A DNA stretch of 12,048 bases from an uncultured Eubacteriales bacterium (lineage in GTDB: Bacteria; Bacillota; Clostridia; Oscillospirales; Oscillospiraceae), in NCBI GenBank assembly GCA_900549865.1, contig URPU01000073.1, positions 1 through 12,048 of the forward strand, in the 5' to 3' direction. Positions 1-6,822 of this stretch are shown here, in pieces (the first letter of the stretch is position 1; each line of letters starts with the position of its first letter). A model generated the notes under the pieces. It had not been told where the DNA came from. It searched no databases and saw only the letters and a list, made by a program, of their open reading frames with translations. Made by a program: the position numbers and the translations under genes.

Positions 1-1021
1 AATATGCGCGCTTCTGTGTGCGGCGATGCTTGTGCCGCTGGCGGGCTGCGGCGAGACGCGGGAGACCCAGCGCGAGGTCTACGCCATGGACACCGTGATG
101 ACGCTGACGGCATACGGCAAGAAGGCCGACGCCGGACTGCGCGCCGCGGAGAGCATAATATCCTCCATGGATGCCGCGCTTGACCCGGAGCTGAGCACCA
201 GCACGACCTATGCCATAAACCACGCGCAGGGCGGAAGCACGGTCATCTCCGGGCAGATTGCAAAAATGCTGAGCACGGCGCACACGGTATACGAGCGCAG
301 CGAGGGCGCGCTGGACCTGACGATATACCCGCTGGTCAAGCGCTGGGGCTTCGTTGATGGGAAGTACTACGTGCCGACGGGCGAGGAGATCGCCTCCGAC
401 CTTTCACGGCTGTGCTTTGACCAGCTCGTGCTGACGAGCTTTCCAAGCTCCGGCTCCTACGCGGTGAGTCTCCCCTCCTACGGCGAGCTGAGCTTCGCCT
501 CGGTGGCGAAGGGCTGCGCGGCGGACAACGCCGTTGAGGCCATGCGTCAGGCCGGTGTGACGAGCGCAATAATCTCCCTCGGCGGCAACGTGCAGACGCT
601 CGGTGTGAAGCCGGACGGAACGAACTGGAACGTGGCCGTTCAGGACCCGAACAACACGGCAAGCTACCTCGGCGTCGTGAGCGTGGGCGAGACCGCCGTC
701 GTCACGAGCGGCAACTACCAGCGCTTCTTCACCGACGCGCGCGGCACGACGTACCACCACATAATAAATCCCTCATCCGGCTACCCCGTGACGAACACCT
801 TGCAGTCCGCCACGATAATCTGCTCCGACGGAACGCTTGCAGACTGCCTTTCCACAGCCATGTTCGTGCTGGGCGAGAGCAGGGCGATAAACTACTGGCG
901 CACCTACGGCGGGTTTGAAATGATACTCGTGACGAAGGAGAATCAGGTCATCTGCACAAAGGGGCTTATTGAGGAATTCACGCTTACGAATGAAAACTAC
1001 GGGCTGAAGTTCGTTGAGTAA
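1..1021 (+). CDS. apbE: FAD:protein FMN transferase, lipoprotein (5' end outside window)
   Basis: ApbE-family enzymes move FMN from FAD onto a Thr of membrane flavoproteins such as RnfG/RnfD or NqrB/NqrC, acting outside the cytoplasmic membrane and needing Mg2+. The reading frame is open from base 2. An ATG at 26 would leave only seven residues before the lipobox LAGC (Cys codon 47-49), so the true start must lie upstream and the visible part begins inside the signal peptide (ICALLCAAMLVPLAGC). Family landmarks follow in order: MDTVMTLTAYG just after the lipobox, SVAKGCAAD (about bases 493-530; the usual form is KGYAAD), the glycine-rich LGGN (about 580), NPSSGYPV (about 767-790), and DCLSTAMFVLG (about 843-875), whose Asp and Thr/Ser side chains bind Mg2+ in the family. 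The gene ends in TAA at 1019-1021, 33 bases before recG, so the two probably share a transcript. No flavoprotein target gene is in view. Confidence 0.93.
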   Translation, partial: ICALLCAAMLVPLAGCGETRETQREVYAMDTVMTLTAYGKKADAGLRAAESIISSMDAALDPELSTSTTYAINHAQGGSTVISGQIAKMLSTAHTVYERSEGALDLTIYPLVKRWGFVDGKYYVPTGEEIASDLSRLCFDQLVLTSFPSSGSYAVSLPSYGELSFASVAKGCAADNAVEAMRQAGVTSAIISLGGNVQTLGVKPDGTNWNVAVQDPNNTASYLGVVSVGETAVVTSGNYQRFFTDARGTTYHHIINPSSGYPVTNTLQSATIICSDGTLADCLSTAMFVLGESRAINYWRTYGGFEMILVTKENQVICTKGLIEEFTLTNENYGLKFVE

Positions 1022-1054
1022 CGGCCGCGGAAGCGGCATGCACAGGAGCACACA

Positions 1055-3112
1055 ATGGCTGATTTGACCACAGACGTCAGATACATCAAGGGAATAGGCG
1101 AGAAAAAGGCGCAGGCTCTCAACAAGCTGGGCGTCTTTTCTCTCTATGACCTTATATCATATTTTCCGCGCAGGTACGAGGACAGAAGCGAATACCGCCC
1201 CATCGCGCAGACGACGGCGGACGAGCCCGTGTGCATCCGCGCCATCGTGGCGGACACGCCACGCCTCGTGCGCATACGGCGCGGGATGGAGCTTGTGAAG
1301 CTGCGCGCAGTGGATGAGAGCGCGTCGGTGGATATAACCTACTTCAACCAGAACTACGTCAAGGATCAGCTCGTGCGCGGGGAGACGTACATCTTCTACG
1401 GGCGCGTGGAGATACGCGGCGGGCGCAGGAGCATGGTGAACCCCGTGCACGAAAAAGAGGGCGCAGAAAACGGCGTGACGGGGCGGATAATCCCGGTGTA
1501 CAGGCTGTGCGCGGGGCTGAGCCAGCGCGTGATGATACAGAGCATGCAGCAGGGTCTGGCCGCGTGCGCGGGCATGGCGCCGGACGTGCTGCCCGAGAGC
1601 GTGCGGCGGCGCTGTGAGCTTGTGCAGGCGAACTACGCCTATGAAAACATACACTTCCCGCCAGACTTCACCGCGCTGGAGCTTGCGCGGCGGCGGCTGA
1701 TATTTGAGGAGCTTTTCGTGCTGGCGGCGGCGCTTGGCATGATGCGCACCGAGCGCAGCCGCGAAGGCGGGATAAGGCTGGATGAATGCAATTTTGAGGA
1801 GTTCTACTCCGCCCTCCCCTTCTCCCCCACCGGCGCACAGCGGCGCGCCGTGAGCGAGGCCGCGGCGGACATGCGCTCCGGCGGCGTGATGAACAGGCTT
1901 CTGCAGGGCGACGTCGGCAGCGGTAAGACCCTTGTCGCTGCGGCGCTCATCTGGCAGACGTGGAAAAGCGGGCGCATGAGTGCCTTCATGGCCCCGACGG
2001 AAATATTGGCGGAGCAGCATTATGTAAACCTTTCTGCAATGCTGGAGCCGTTCGGCCTGCGCGTGGGCAAGCTGACGGGCGCGATGAGCGCGAAGGAGAA
2101 GCGCGCCGCGAAGGCCGCGCTGGCCGACGGGGAATACGACCTTATCGTCGGCACGCACGCGCTTTTCAGCGCGGATGTGGAATACAGCAGCCGCCTTGCA
2201 CTGGTCGTGACGGACGAGCAGCACCGCTTCGGCGTGAATCAGCGCTCGGCACTGATATCCAAGGGGGCGCGACCGCACGTGCTGGTCATGTCGGCAACGC
2301 CAATACCGCGCACGCTTGCGCTGATAATATACGGGGATCTGGACGTGTCCGTGCTGGACGAGCTGCCGCCCGGGCGGCAGAAGGTGGACACCTTCGCGGT
2401 GGACGAGAGCTATCGCGCGCGGCTGAACGGCTTCATACGCAGGCTGACGGGCGAGGGGCGGCAGGTATTCGTGGTGTGCCCGATGGTGGAGGAGAACGAC
2501 GAGCTGCCCACGGCGCTGAGATCAGCGGAGGAGCACGCGAAGGAGCTTGCCGCGGAGTTTCCGGATCTGAAGGTCGCGTGCGTGCACGGGCGGATGAAGG
2601 CAAAGGAAAAGGACGCCGTGATGGCCGCCTTTGCCGCCGGGGAGGCGGATATACTCGTCGCAACGACGGTGATAGAGGTCGGCGTGGACGTGCCGAACGC
2701 GGCGCTGATGATAATCGAGAACGCGGAACGCTTCGGCCTGAGTCAGCTTCACCAGCTTCGCGGCCGCGTCGGCCGCGGACGGCACAAGAGCTACTGCGTG
2801 ATGGTGTCCGACGCCGATGGCGACGAAGTGCGCGCGCGGCTGAAAATAATGACGCAGACGAACGACGGCTTCAAGATATCCGAGGAAGATCTGCGGTTGC
2901 GCGGGCCGGGCGACTTCTTCGGCGCGCGCCAGCACGGCCTGCCGGAGATGCACGTGGCGGATCTGGGTGCAGATGTGAACGTGATGCAGCGGGCGCAGGA
3001 TGAGGCCGCGCGCGTTCTGGCCGCGGATCCGGAGCTGAAAGCGCCCGAAAATGCGGCGCTGAGGGCGCGGATAGACCGGCTGTTCTCCCTCAACTCCGAC
3101 AGCTTCAACTGA
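1055..3112 (+). CDS. recG: ATP-dependent DNA helicase RecG
   Basis: RecG is the superfamily 2 double-strand DNA translocase that regresses stalled forks and branch-migrates Holliday junctions in the cytoplasm. The 685-residue protein has the usual family length. An N-terminal wedge/OB-fold region (roughly residues 1-240) opens with a helix-hairpin-helix-like segment (VRYIKGIGEKKAQALNKLG). The helicase core carries Walker A GDVGSGKT (285-292), the RecG-type motif II DEQH (387-390), motif III SATPIPRTLA, and motif VI QLRGRVGRG (567-575). The C-terminal RecG signature GPGDFFGARQHGLPEM is intact. The ATG at 1055 is preceded by AGGAG at 1044-1048 with good spacing. The gene lies 33 bases after apbE. 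A weak CGCTG/CAGCG hairpin followed by CCTTTT (3132-3154) is the only terminator-like signal behind it. Nothing looks degenerate. Confidence 0.98.
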   Translation: MADLTTDVRYIKGIGEKKAQALNKLGVFSLYDLISYFPRRYEDRSEYRPIAQTTADEPVCIRAIVADTPRLVRIRRGMELVKLRAVDESASVDITYFNQNYVKDQLVRGETYIFYGRVEIRGGRRSMVNPVHEKEGAENGVTGRIIPVYRLCAGLSQRVMIQSMQQGLAACAGMAPDVLPESVRRRCELVQANYAYENIHFPPDFTALELARRRLIFEELFVLAAALGMMRTERSREGGIRLDECNFEEFYSALPFSPTGAQRRAVSEAAADMRSGGVMNRLLQGDVGSGKTLVAAALIWQTWKSGRMSAFMAPTEILAEQHYVNLSAMLEPFGLRVGKLTGAMSAKEKRAAKAALADGEYDLIVGTHALFSADVEYSSRLALVVTDEQHRFGVNQRSALISKGARPHVLVMSATPIPRTLALIIYGDLDVSVLDELPPGRQKVDTFAVDESYRARLNGFIRRLTGEGRQVFVVCPMVEENDELPTALRSAEEHAKELAAEFPDLKVACVHGRMKAKEKDAVMAAFAAGEADILVATTVIEVGVDVPNAALMIIENAERFGLSQLHQLRGRVGRGRHKSYCVMVSDADGDEVRARLKIMTQTNDGFKISEEDLRLRGPGDFFGARQHGLPEMHVADLGADVNVMQRAQDEAARVLAADPELKAPENAALRARIDRLFSLNSDSFN

Positions 3113-3131
3113 GTAATATGATATCAAAAAT

Positions 3132-3154
3132 CGCTGTTTTCATCAGCGCCTTTT
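3132..3154 (+). terminator. Weak terminator-like hairpin after recG
   Basis: CGCTG (3132-3136) can pair with CAGCG (3144-3148) over a 7-base loop, followed by CC and four T residues. It lies 20 bases after the recG stop codon. The stem is only 5 bp, so this is a tentative call. Confidence 0.3.
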
Positions 3155-3188
3155 CCGATTTGTCAAAAGCATTATTTTTAATCCCACC

Positions 3189-3232
3189 GGCGAAAATTTC
3201 TAAATTTTCGCCACCTCCCTTTTCAAGGGAGG
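3189..3232. repeat. Tandem perfect palindromes (probable dispersed intergenic repeat)
   Basis: Two perfect hairpins lie side by side. GGCGAAAATTT (3189-3199) pairs with AAATTTTCGCC (3202-3212), leaving a 2-base centre. CCTCCCTT (3214-3221) pairs with AAGGGAGG (3225-3232) around TTC. The form resembles the short palindromic elements scattered between genes in many gut Clostridia, an impression from memory that needs a genome-wide search. The second stem has no poly-T on either side, so neither is a good terminator. Confidence 0.6.
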
Positions 3233-3342
3233 CATGGGTGCGGCGTAGATTTGTCGTGCGCGTCATTGAACCATGGCAAACGTGCTTCTCCGCTATGCAG
3301 CATCAAATCAGCCGTTCGCAGGTCATCCACCTTTGTATCATG

Positions 3343-3361
3343 GCCCCCTTGCAAAGGGGGC
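3343..3361. repeat. Perfect palindrome GCCCCCTT/AAGGGGGC
   Basis: GCCCCCTT (3343-3350) pairs with AAGGGGGC (3354-3361) around GCA. The build is like the CCTCCCTT palindrome at 3214-3232: a pyrimidine tract, a 3-base loop, and its complement. This suggests a second, diverged copy of the same kind of unit. Confidence 0.5.
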
Positions 3362-3362
3362 T

Positions 3363-3393
3363 GTCACGGGCATACTTTACATATGACCGTGAC
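3363..3393. repeat. Inverted repeat GTCACGG/CCGTGAC
   Basis: GTCACGG (3363-3369) and CCGTGAC (3387-3393) are a perfect 7-bp inverted repeat with a 17-base AT-rich interior. It directly follows the preceding palindrome. Its function is unknown. Confidence 0.4.
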
Positions 3394-3404
3394 TGCGACG
3401 GCCG

Positions 3405-3452
3405 CTTGCGGCCTAGTCCCTTTAGGGAGGGGATTGGCTACTTGCGGCCTAG
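3405..3452. repeat. 12-bp direct repeat flanking a small palindrome
   Basis: CTTGCGGCCTAG occurs at 3405-3416 and again at 3441-3452. The first copy overlaps the inverted repeat GGCCGC-TT-GCGGCC (3400-3413) and is followed at once by TCCCT-TT-AGGGA (3417-3428). Only two copies exist, so this is not an array. It may be a target-site-like duplication or a decayed repeat unit. Confidence 0.5.
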
Positions 3453-3483
3453 ACGCTTTGCTCACTGCATAGACTTCATAACA

Positions 3484-3531
3484 GACCAAGGCCGCAGCGG
3501 TTTTCCGCTGCGGCCCTGTGCGTTATTGGTC
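3484..3531 (-). terminator. Hairpin terminator of the sugar-acid operon
   Basis: A perfect 11-bp GC-rich stem, GGCCGCAGCGG (3490-3500) with CCGCTGCGGCC (3505-3515), encloses a TTTT loop (AAAA on the - strand). It lies about 25 bases downstream of the SDR stop codon. An outer pair, GACCAA (3484-3489) with TTGGTC (3526-3531), can extend it with an asymmetric bulge. The U-run on the - strand is poor (TTGGTCTGTT), so termination may be partial or the element may also act as an RNA-stabilising 3' end. Confidence 0.6.
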
Positions 3532-3539
3532 GTTGTTAT

Positions 3540-4334
3540 TTACGGCTGGCGGCCAATGTAGGCGAGGATGCCGCCGTCAACGTACAGCACCTGTCCGTTG
3601 ACGAAGTTCGACGCGTCGGAGGCGAGGAACACGGCCGGACCCATGAGGTCGTCCGCATTGCCCCAGCGCTCAGCCGGGGTCTTGGAAATGATGAAGCTGT
3701 CGAAGGGATGGCGGCTGCCGTCCGGCTGGGGCTGGCGCAGGGGCGCCGTCTGCGGCGTGGCGATATACCCCGGCCCGATGCCGTTGCACTGGATATTGTA
3801 CTTGCCGTACTCGGCGCAGATATTCCGCGTGAGCATTTTCAGCCCGCCCTTTGCCGCGGCATAAGCGGAGACGGTCTCGCGGCCAAGCTCGCTCATCATG
3901 GAGCAGATGTTGATTATCTTTCCGTGGCCCTTGCGTATCATGCCGGGGATGACGTGCTTTGCCGCGATGAACGGCGCGACGAGGTCTATATCTATCACCT
4001 CGCGGAAATCGGCGGCCTCCATCTCCAGCATCGGGACGCGGCGGATTATACCGGCGTTGTTGACAAGGATATCTATCGTGCCGAGGTCGCGCTCAATATC
4101 CGCGACGAGCTTTATAACGTCGGCCTCATTTGTGACGTCGGCGAAATAGCCCTTGGCGTCTATGCCCTTGGCGGCGTAGGCGTCCAGCGCGGCGGCCATG
4201 TGCGCCTCACCGCGGCAGTTGAAGGCTATCTTCGCACCGGCATTGGCGAAGGCCTCCGCAATGGCAAAGCCGATGCCGTATGCCGCGCCCGTGACGAGGG
4301 CGACCTTGCCCTCAAGCGAAAACTGTTCCAGCAT
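3540..4334 (-). CDS. SDR oxidoreductase, gluconate 5-dehydrogenase / KduD-like
   Basis: A classical short-chain dehydrogenase/reductase of 264 residues from the chosen start. I prefer the ATG at 4334 over the in-frame GTG at 4346: GTGAGG (4346-4341) is itself the ribosome binding site, and the family begins MLEQFSLEGKVALVTGA. Numbering from this ATG, the cofactor motif TGAAYGIG is at 15-22, NNAG at 92-95, and the catalytic Ser145-Tyr158-Lys162 follows (S-x12-Y-x3-K). The second beta strand ends in Asn-Cys-Arg rather than an Asp, so NADP(H) use is possible. The closest family I recognise is annotated gluconate 5-dehydrogenase (5-keto-gluconate to gluconate). In this operon a KduD role (2,5-diketo-3-deoxygluconate to KDG) fits the downstream kinase and aldolase better. 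It is the last gene of the operon, 8 bases after the aldolase-VOC stop codon. The SDR call is firm; the substrate is inferred. Confidence 0.9.
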   Translation of the reverse strand: MLEQFSLEGKVALVTGAAYGIGFAIAEAFANAGAKIAFNCRGEAHMAAALDAYAAKGIDAKGYFADVTNEADVIKLVADIERDLGTIDILVNNAGIIRRVPMLEMEAADFREVIDIDLVAPFIAAKHVIPGMIRKGHGKIINICSMMSELGRETVSAYAAAKGGLKMLTRNICAEYGKYNIQCNGIGPGYIATPQTAPLRQPQPDGSRHPFDSFIISKTPAERWGNADDLMGPAVFLASDASNFVNGQVLYVDGGILAYIGRQP

Positions 4335-4342
4335 GGCGTACC

Positions 4343-5299
4343 TCACTTTTGCAGAAGGTGCACGGCGAAGCCGCCGATTTCATTTTCGAGATAGACCGCA
4401 GTGAGGCGGCCGCCCTTATACTTGGCGCTGTCCGGGTTGAGCTTGAAGCCCTTTGCTTCAAGGTCGGCCGCGGCGCGCACGGCGTTATTCGTGCGGATGG
4501 CGATGTGCCCGTTCGCACCGAGATACGGGCTTTTCATGACCTCGACCCCGGCACCGGCGAAGTTGGAGCTTGCGCCGTACTTCACGGGCAGGCCGAAGGC
4601 CGCGGCGAACTCCGCGCAGACGGCCTCGCTTGCGCCGCTGTCGGGCGCGTTGATGCCGATATGCGCAAGCTCATACCCCAGCGCGGCCTGACGGGCCTCG
4701 CGGCAGAGAGTGGTTATCTTATCGAAGCTGCCGGAGGCGATGTCGCCCTTGGCGCACAGCCAGCTTCCGCCGACTGCCGCGACATACGGCGCGGCGAGGA
4801 ACTCGCCGAGATTTGCGGCGTTGACGCCGCCCGTCGGAACGAACTTCATTTCGGGGAAGGGGCCGGAGAGCGCCTTCATCGCGGCGAGGCCGCCGTACAC
4901 CCCGGCGGGGAAGAACTTGACCGTGTCAAGCCCAAGCTCCATGGCCTGCATGAGCTCCGTCGGCGTGACGCAGCCCGGAAGCACGGCAACAGAGTTTTCA
5001 AGGCAGTGCTCCACAACCTTGACATTCAGGCCGGGCGAGACGATGAAGCGCGCACCGGCCGCAATAGCGTCCTTGCAGTTTTGCAGCGTGATGACGCTGC
5101 CTGCGCCGACGGTGACGCCGGGCTTGTCCGCGATGGCGGCGATGGAGTCGAGTCCGGCCGCGGTGCGCAGGGTTATCTCCGCGCAGGGGATGCCGCCGGC
5201 CATGAGCGCGTCGGCAAGCGGGGCGGCGTTCTTCGCGTCGTCAAGGACGACGACGGGCACTATCCCGGTGAGGCTGAGGCTTTTCAGAACGTCGTTCAT
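4343..5299 (-). CDS. KDPG/KHG aldolase fused to a C-terminal VOC domain
   Basis: The 318-residue protein has two parts. Residues 1 to about 205 are a complete class I KDPG (2-keto-3-deoxy-6-phosphogluconate) / 4-hydroxy-2-oxoglutarate aldolase with catalytic Glu41 (in AEITLRT), Schiff-base Lys128 (in TVKFFPAG), phosphate-binding PTGGVN, and GGSWL. It cleaves KDPG to pyruvate and glyceraldehyde 3-phosphate. Residues about 207-318 look like a vicinal-oxygen-chelate (glyoxalase/bleomycin-resistance) fold: ELAHIGINAPD opens the first strand, NGHIAIRTNN sits mid-domain, and AVYLENEIGGFAVHLL closes it. Candidate metal ligands are His213, His265 and possibly His314, which stands where many VOC proteins have Glu. 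The ATG overlaps the tctA stop codon as ATGA, so translation is probably coupled. A stand-alone aldolase of this type is typically only slightly over 200 residues. The role of the VOC part is unknown: it could be structural, a sugar-acid epimerase, or detoxify a reactive aldehyde or dicarbonyl by-product. Confidence 0.9.
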   Translation of the reverse strand: MNDVLKSLSLTGIVPVVVLDDAKNAAPLADALMAGGIPCAEITLRTAAGLDSIAAIADKPGVTVGAGSVITLQNCKDAIAAGARFIVSPGLNVKVVEHCLENSVAVLPGCVTPTELMQAMELGLDTVKFFPAGVYGGLAAMKALSGPFPEMKFVPTGGVNAANLGEFLAAPYVAAVGGSWLCAKGDIASGSFDKITTLCREARQAALGYELAHIGINAPDSGASEAVCAEFAAAFGLPVKYGASSNFAGAGVEVMKSPYLGANGHIAIRTNNAVRAAADLEAKGFKLNPDSAKYKGGRLTAVYLENEIGGFAVHLLQK

Positions 5300-6810
5300 G
5301 CGCCCTTCGCCTCCTTTGCCGCGGCGCGCTTTCTGCGCAGGGAAGCCATGAACTCCTTGGCGTGGCCGCCGCAGAGGCTTATGAGGATGAGGACGATGAA
5401 CACCCAGCAGATGGCCGTGCTGAAGAACACGGACGGGTCGCCGCTGGACTTGAGAAGCGCCGTGCGGAAGTTCTTTTCCGCCATTGGGCCGAGTATCAGA
5501 CCGAGGATGGCGGGGCTTGTGGGCACCTTGACCTTCGTGAGGAAGTAGCCGATGATGCCGGAAATGAGCATGACCCATACGTCGAAGATATTGTTGCGCA
5601 TTGCAAAGGAGCCGACGACGCACAGCACGAAGATGCAGGGCGTGAGGATGACCTTGGGCACGCTGAGCACCTTGGTGAACAGGCGGATGCCGGCAAAGCC
5701 GCAGATGCACATGAGGGTGTTGGCGATGAACATGCCGAGGAAGATAGTGTAGACCAGCACCTTGTTCGTCTGGAAGAGCATGGGGCCGGGCGTGAGACCC
5801 TGAATGGTGAGCGCGCCGATCATGATCGCCGTGACCGCGTCGCCCGGAACGCCGAGCGTCAGCATGGGGATCATGGCGCCGCCCGTGACGCCGTTATTGC
5901 CGCCTTCAGGCCCGATGACGCCGTCGATGCAGCCCGTGCCGAGCTTTTCAGGCTCTTTAGACAGGGCACGCGCGGCGTTGTAGCCGACGAAGGAGCCGAT
6001 GTCCGCGCCGGCGCCGGGGATGATGCCGATAAACGTGCCGATGAGGCCGGTTATGGGCGCGATGCGGAAGATGCGCTTGAGGTCTTCCTTCTTGGGAAGG
6101 ATATTCGTGACCTTCATCTGCACCTTATCCTCGCTGAAAATATCCTCGACCCCCTCAAAGGCCTGCGACATGGCGAAAAGGCCGATCATGATGGGGATAT
6201 AGTTAAGGCCGCCGAGGAAGTTGTAGTTATCCTTCGGGGAGAAGCGGATATAGCTTGTGACGGAGTCGATGCCGACCGTCGCGGCGAGCACGCCGAGGCA
6301 GCCGCAGATGATGCCCTTTTCCATGTCCTTGCCGGAGATATTGCCGATGATGCACAGGCCGAACACTGCCAGCAGGAAGAACTCGGCAGAGCTGAACTTG
6401 AGCGCCATTTTGGCAAGCTGCGGGCTTATGAGCCACAGGCACAGCACAGACACAAGGCCTCCGACGTAGCTGGAGAGCGTGGACGCGCCGAGCGCGCGCC
6501 CGGCGTCGCCATTCTGGGCGAGCTTATAGCCGTCTATCGCGGTGGCAGCAGAGGCGGGCGTGCCGGGGGTATGCAGGAGTATGGCGGAGATGGAGCCGCC
6601 GTAGATAGCGCCGCAGTAGATGCCCAGGAGCATGAGTATGCCCTGCGCGGCGTCCATGCCGAAGGTCATGGGCAGAAGCAGCGCCACGCCCATCGTCGCC
6701 GTCAGGCCGGGCAGCGCGCCGATGCAGATGCCCGCAACGACACCAAGCAGCATGTAAAGAAACACTATCGGCTCAAAGGCCGTGGACAAAACCTGTTGTA
6801 AAAGTCCCAT
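5296..6810 (-). CDS. tctA: Tripartite tricarboxylate transporter large permease TctA
   Basis: A 504-residue polytopic inner-membrane protein with about 11-12 hydrophobic segments, the usual size for TctA. It forms the translocation path of a TTT secondary transporter and works with TctB and the binding protein TctC, driven by an ion gradient. Family motifs are all present: GALPGLT (about 31-37) before a long hydrophobic stretch, HTPGTPASAATAIDGY (80-95), GIIPGAGADIGSF (about 261-273), and a second GVPGDAVTAIMIGAL. The C-terminal tail is short and basic (LRRKRAAAKEAKGA). The ATG at 6810 has AGGAGG at 6821-6816. The gene starts 12 bases after tctB and its stop codon overlaps the next gene in ATGA. 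Named TTT substrates in other bacteria include citrate and other carboxylates; a sugar acid is inferred here from the neighbours. Confidence 0.96.
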   Translation of the reverse strand: MGLLQQVLSTAFEPIVFLYMLLGVVAGICIGALPGLTATMGVALLLPMTFGMDAAQGILMLLGIYCGAIYGGSISAILLHTPGTPASAATAIDGYKLAQNGDAGRALGASTLSSYVGGLVSVLCLWLISPQLAKMALKFSSAEFFLLAVFGLCIIGNISGKDMEKGIICGCLGVLAATVGIDSVTSYIRFSPKDNYNFLGGLNYIPIMIGLFAMSQAFEGVEDIFSEDKVQMKVTNILPKKEDLKRIFRIAPITGLIGTFIGIIPGAGADIGSFVGYNAARALSKEPEKLGTGCIDGVIGPEGGNNGVTGGAMIPMLTLGVPGDAVTAIMIGALTIQGLTPGPMLFQTNKVLVYTIFLGMFIANTLMCICGFAGIRLFTKVLSVPKVILTPCIFVLCVVGSFAMRNNIFDVWVMLISGIIGYFLTKVKVPTSPAILGLILGPMAEKNFRTALLKSSGDPSVFFSTAICWVFIVLILISLCGGHAKEFMASLRRKRAAAKEAKGA

Positions 6811-6822
6811 ACAGTCCTCCTC

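Larger units (their letters stand above)
3113..3539. other. 427-base intergenic region without a credible gene
   Basis: Between the convergent recG and SDR genes I find only hairpins and short repeats, annotated separately, plus the terminator at 3484-3531. The open frames here (for example 3118-3561 on +) lack a ribosome binding site, run through the palindromes, overlap the 3' end of the SDR gene, and translate to nothing recognisable. The region looks like a sink for small palindromic repeats between two converging transcription units. Confidence 0.7.

Noticed and set aside
1960..3003. 347-codon frame inside recG on +, and antisense frames over recG
   Set aside because: Out-of-frame shadows of recG; Arg/Gly/Ala-rich with no family match, while recG motifs are intact.
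3405..3452. Possible CRISPR-like repeat pair
   Set aside because: Only two 12-bp copies with no further units and no cas genes in the window.
3118..3561. Open frame of 147 codons on + after recG, and the smaller 3251-3472 frame
   Set aside because: No ribosome binding site, translation passes through the palindromes, overlaps the SDR 3' end, and no recognisable domain.
4335..4346. GTG start at 4346 for the SDR
   Set aside because: That GTG is part of the GTGAGG ribosome binding site and overlaps the preceding stop codon. The ATG at 4334 matches the family start.
4343..5710. Longer aldolase frame of 455 codons starting at 5710
   Set aside because: The extra 137 codons overlap tctA in another frame and give a His/Arg-rich non-protein sequence. 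The ATG at 5299 starts exactly at the family N-terminus.
5362..6801. 479-codon frame on + opposite tctA
   Set aside because: Antisense shadow of a GC-rich gene; composition dominated by Ala, Asp, Glu and His with no domain; tctA is unambiguous on the other strand.
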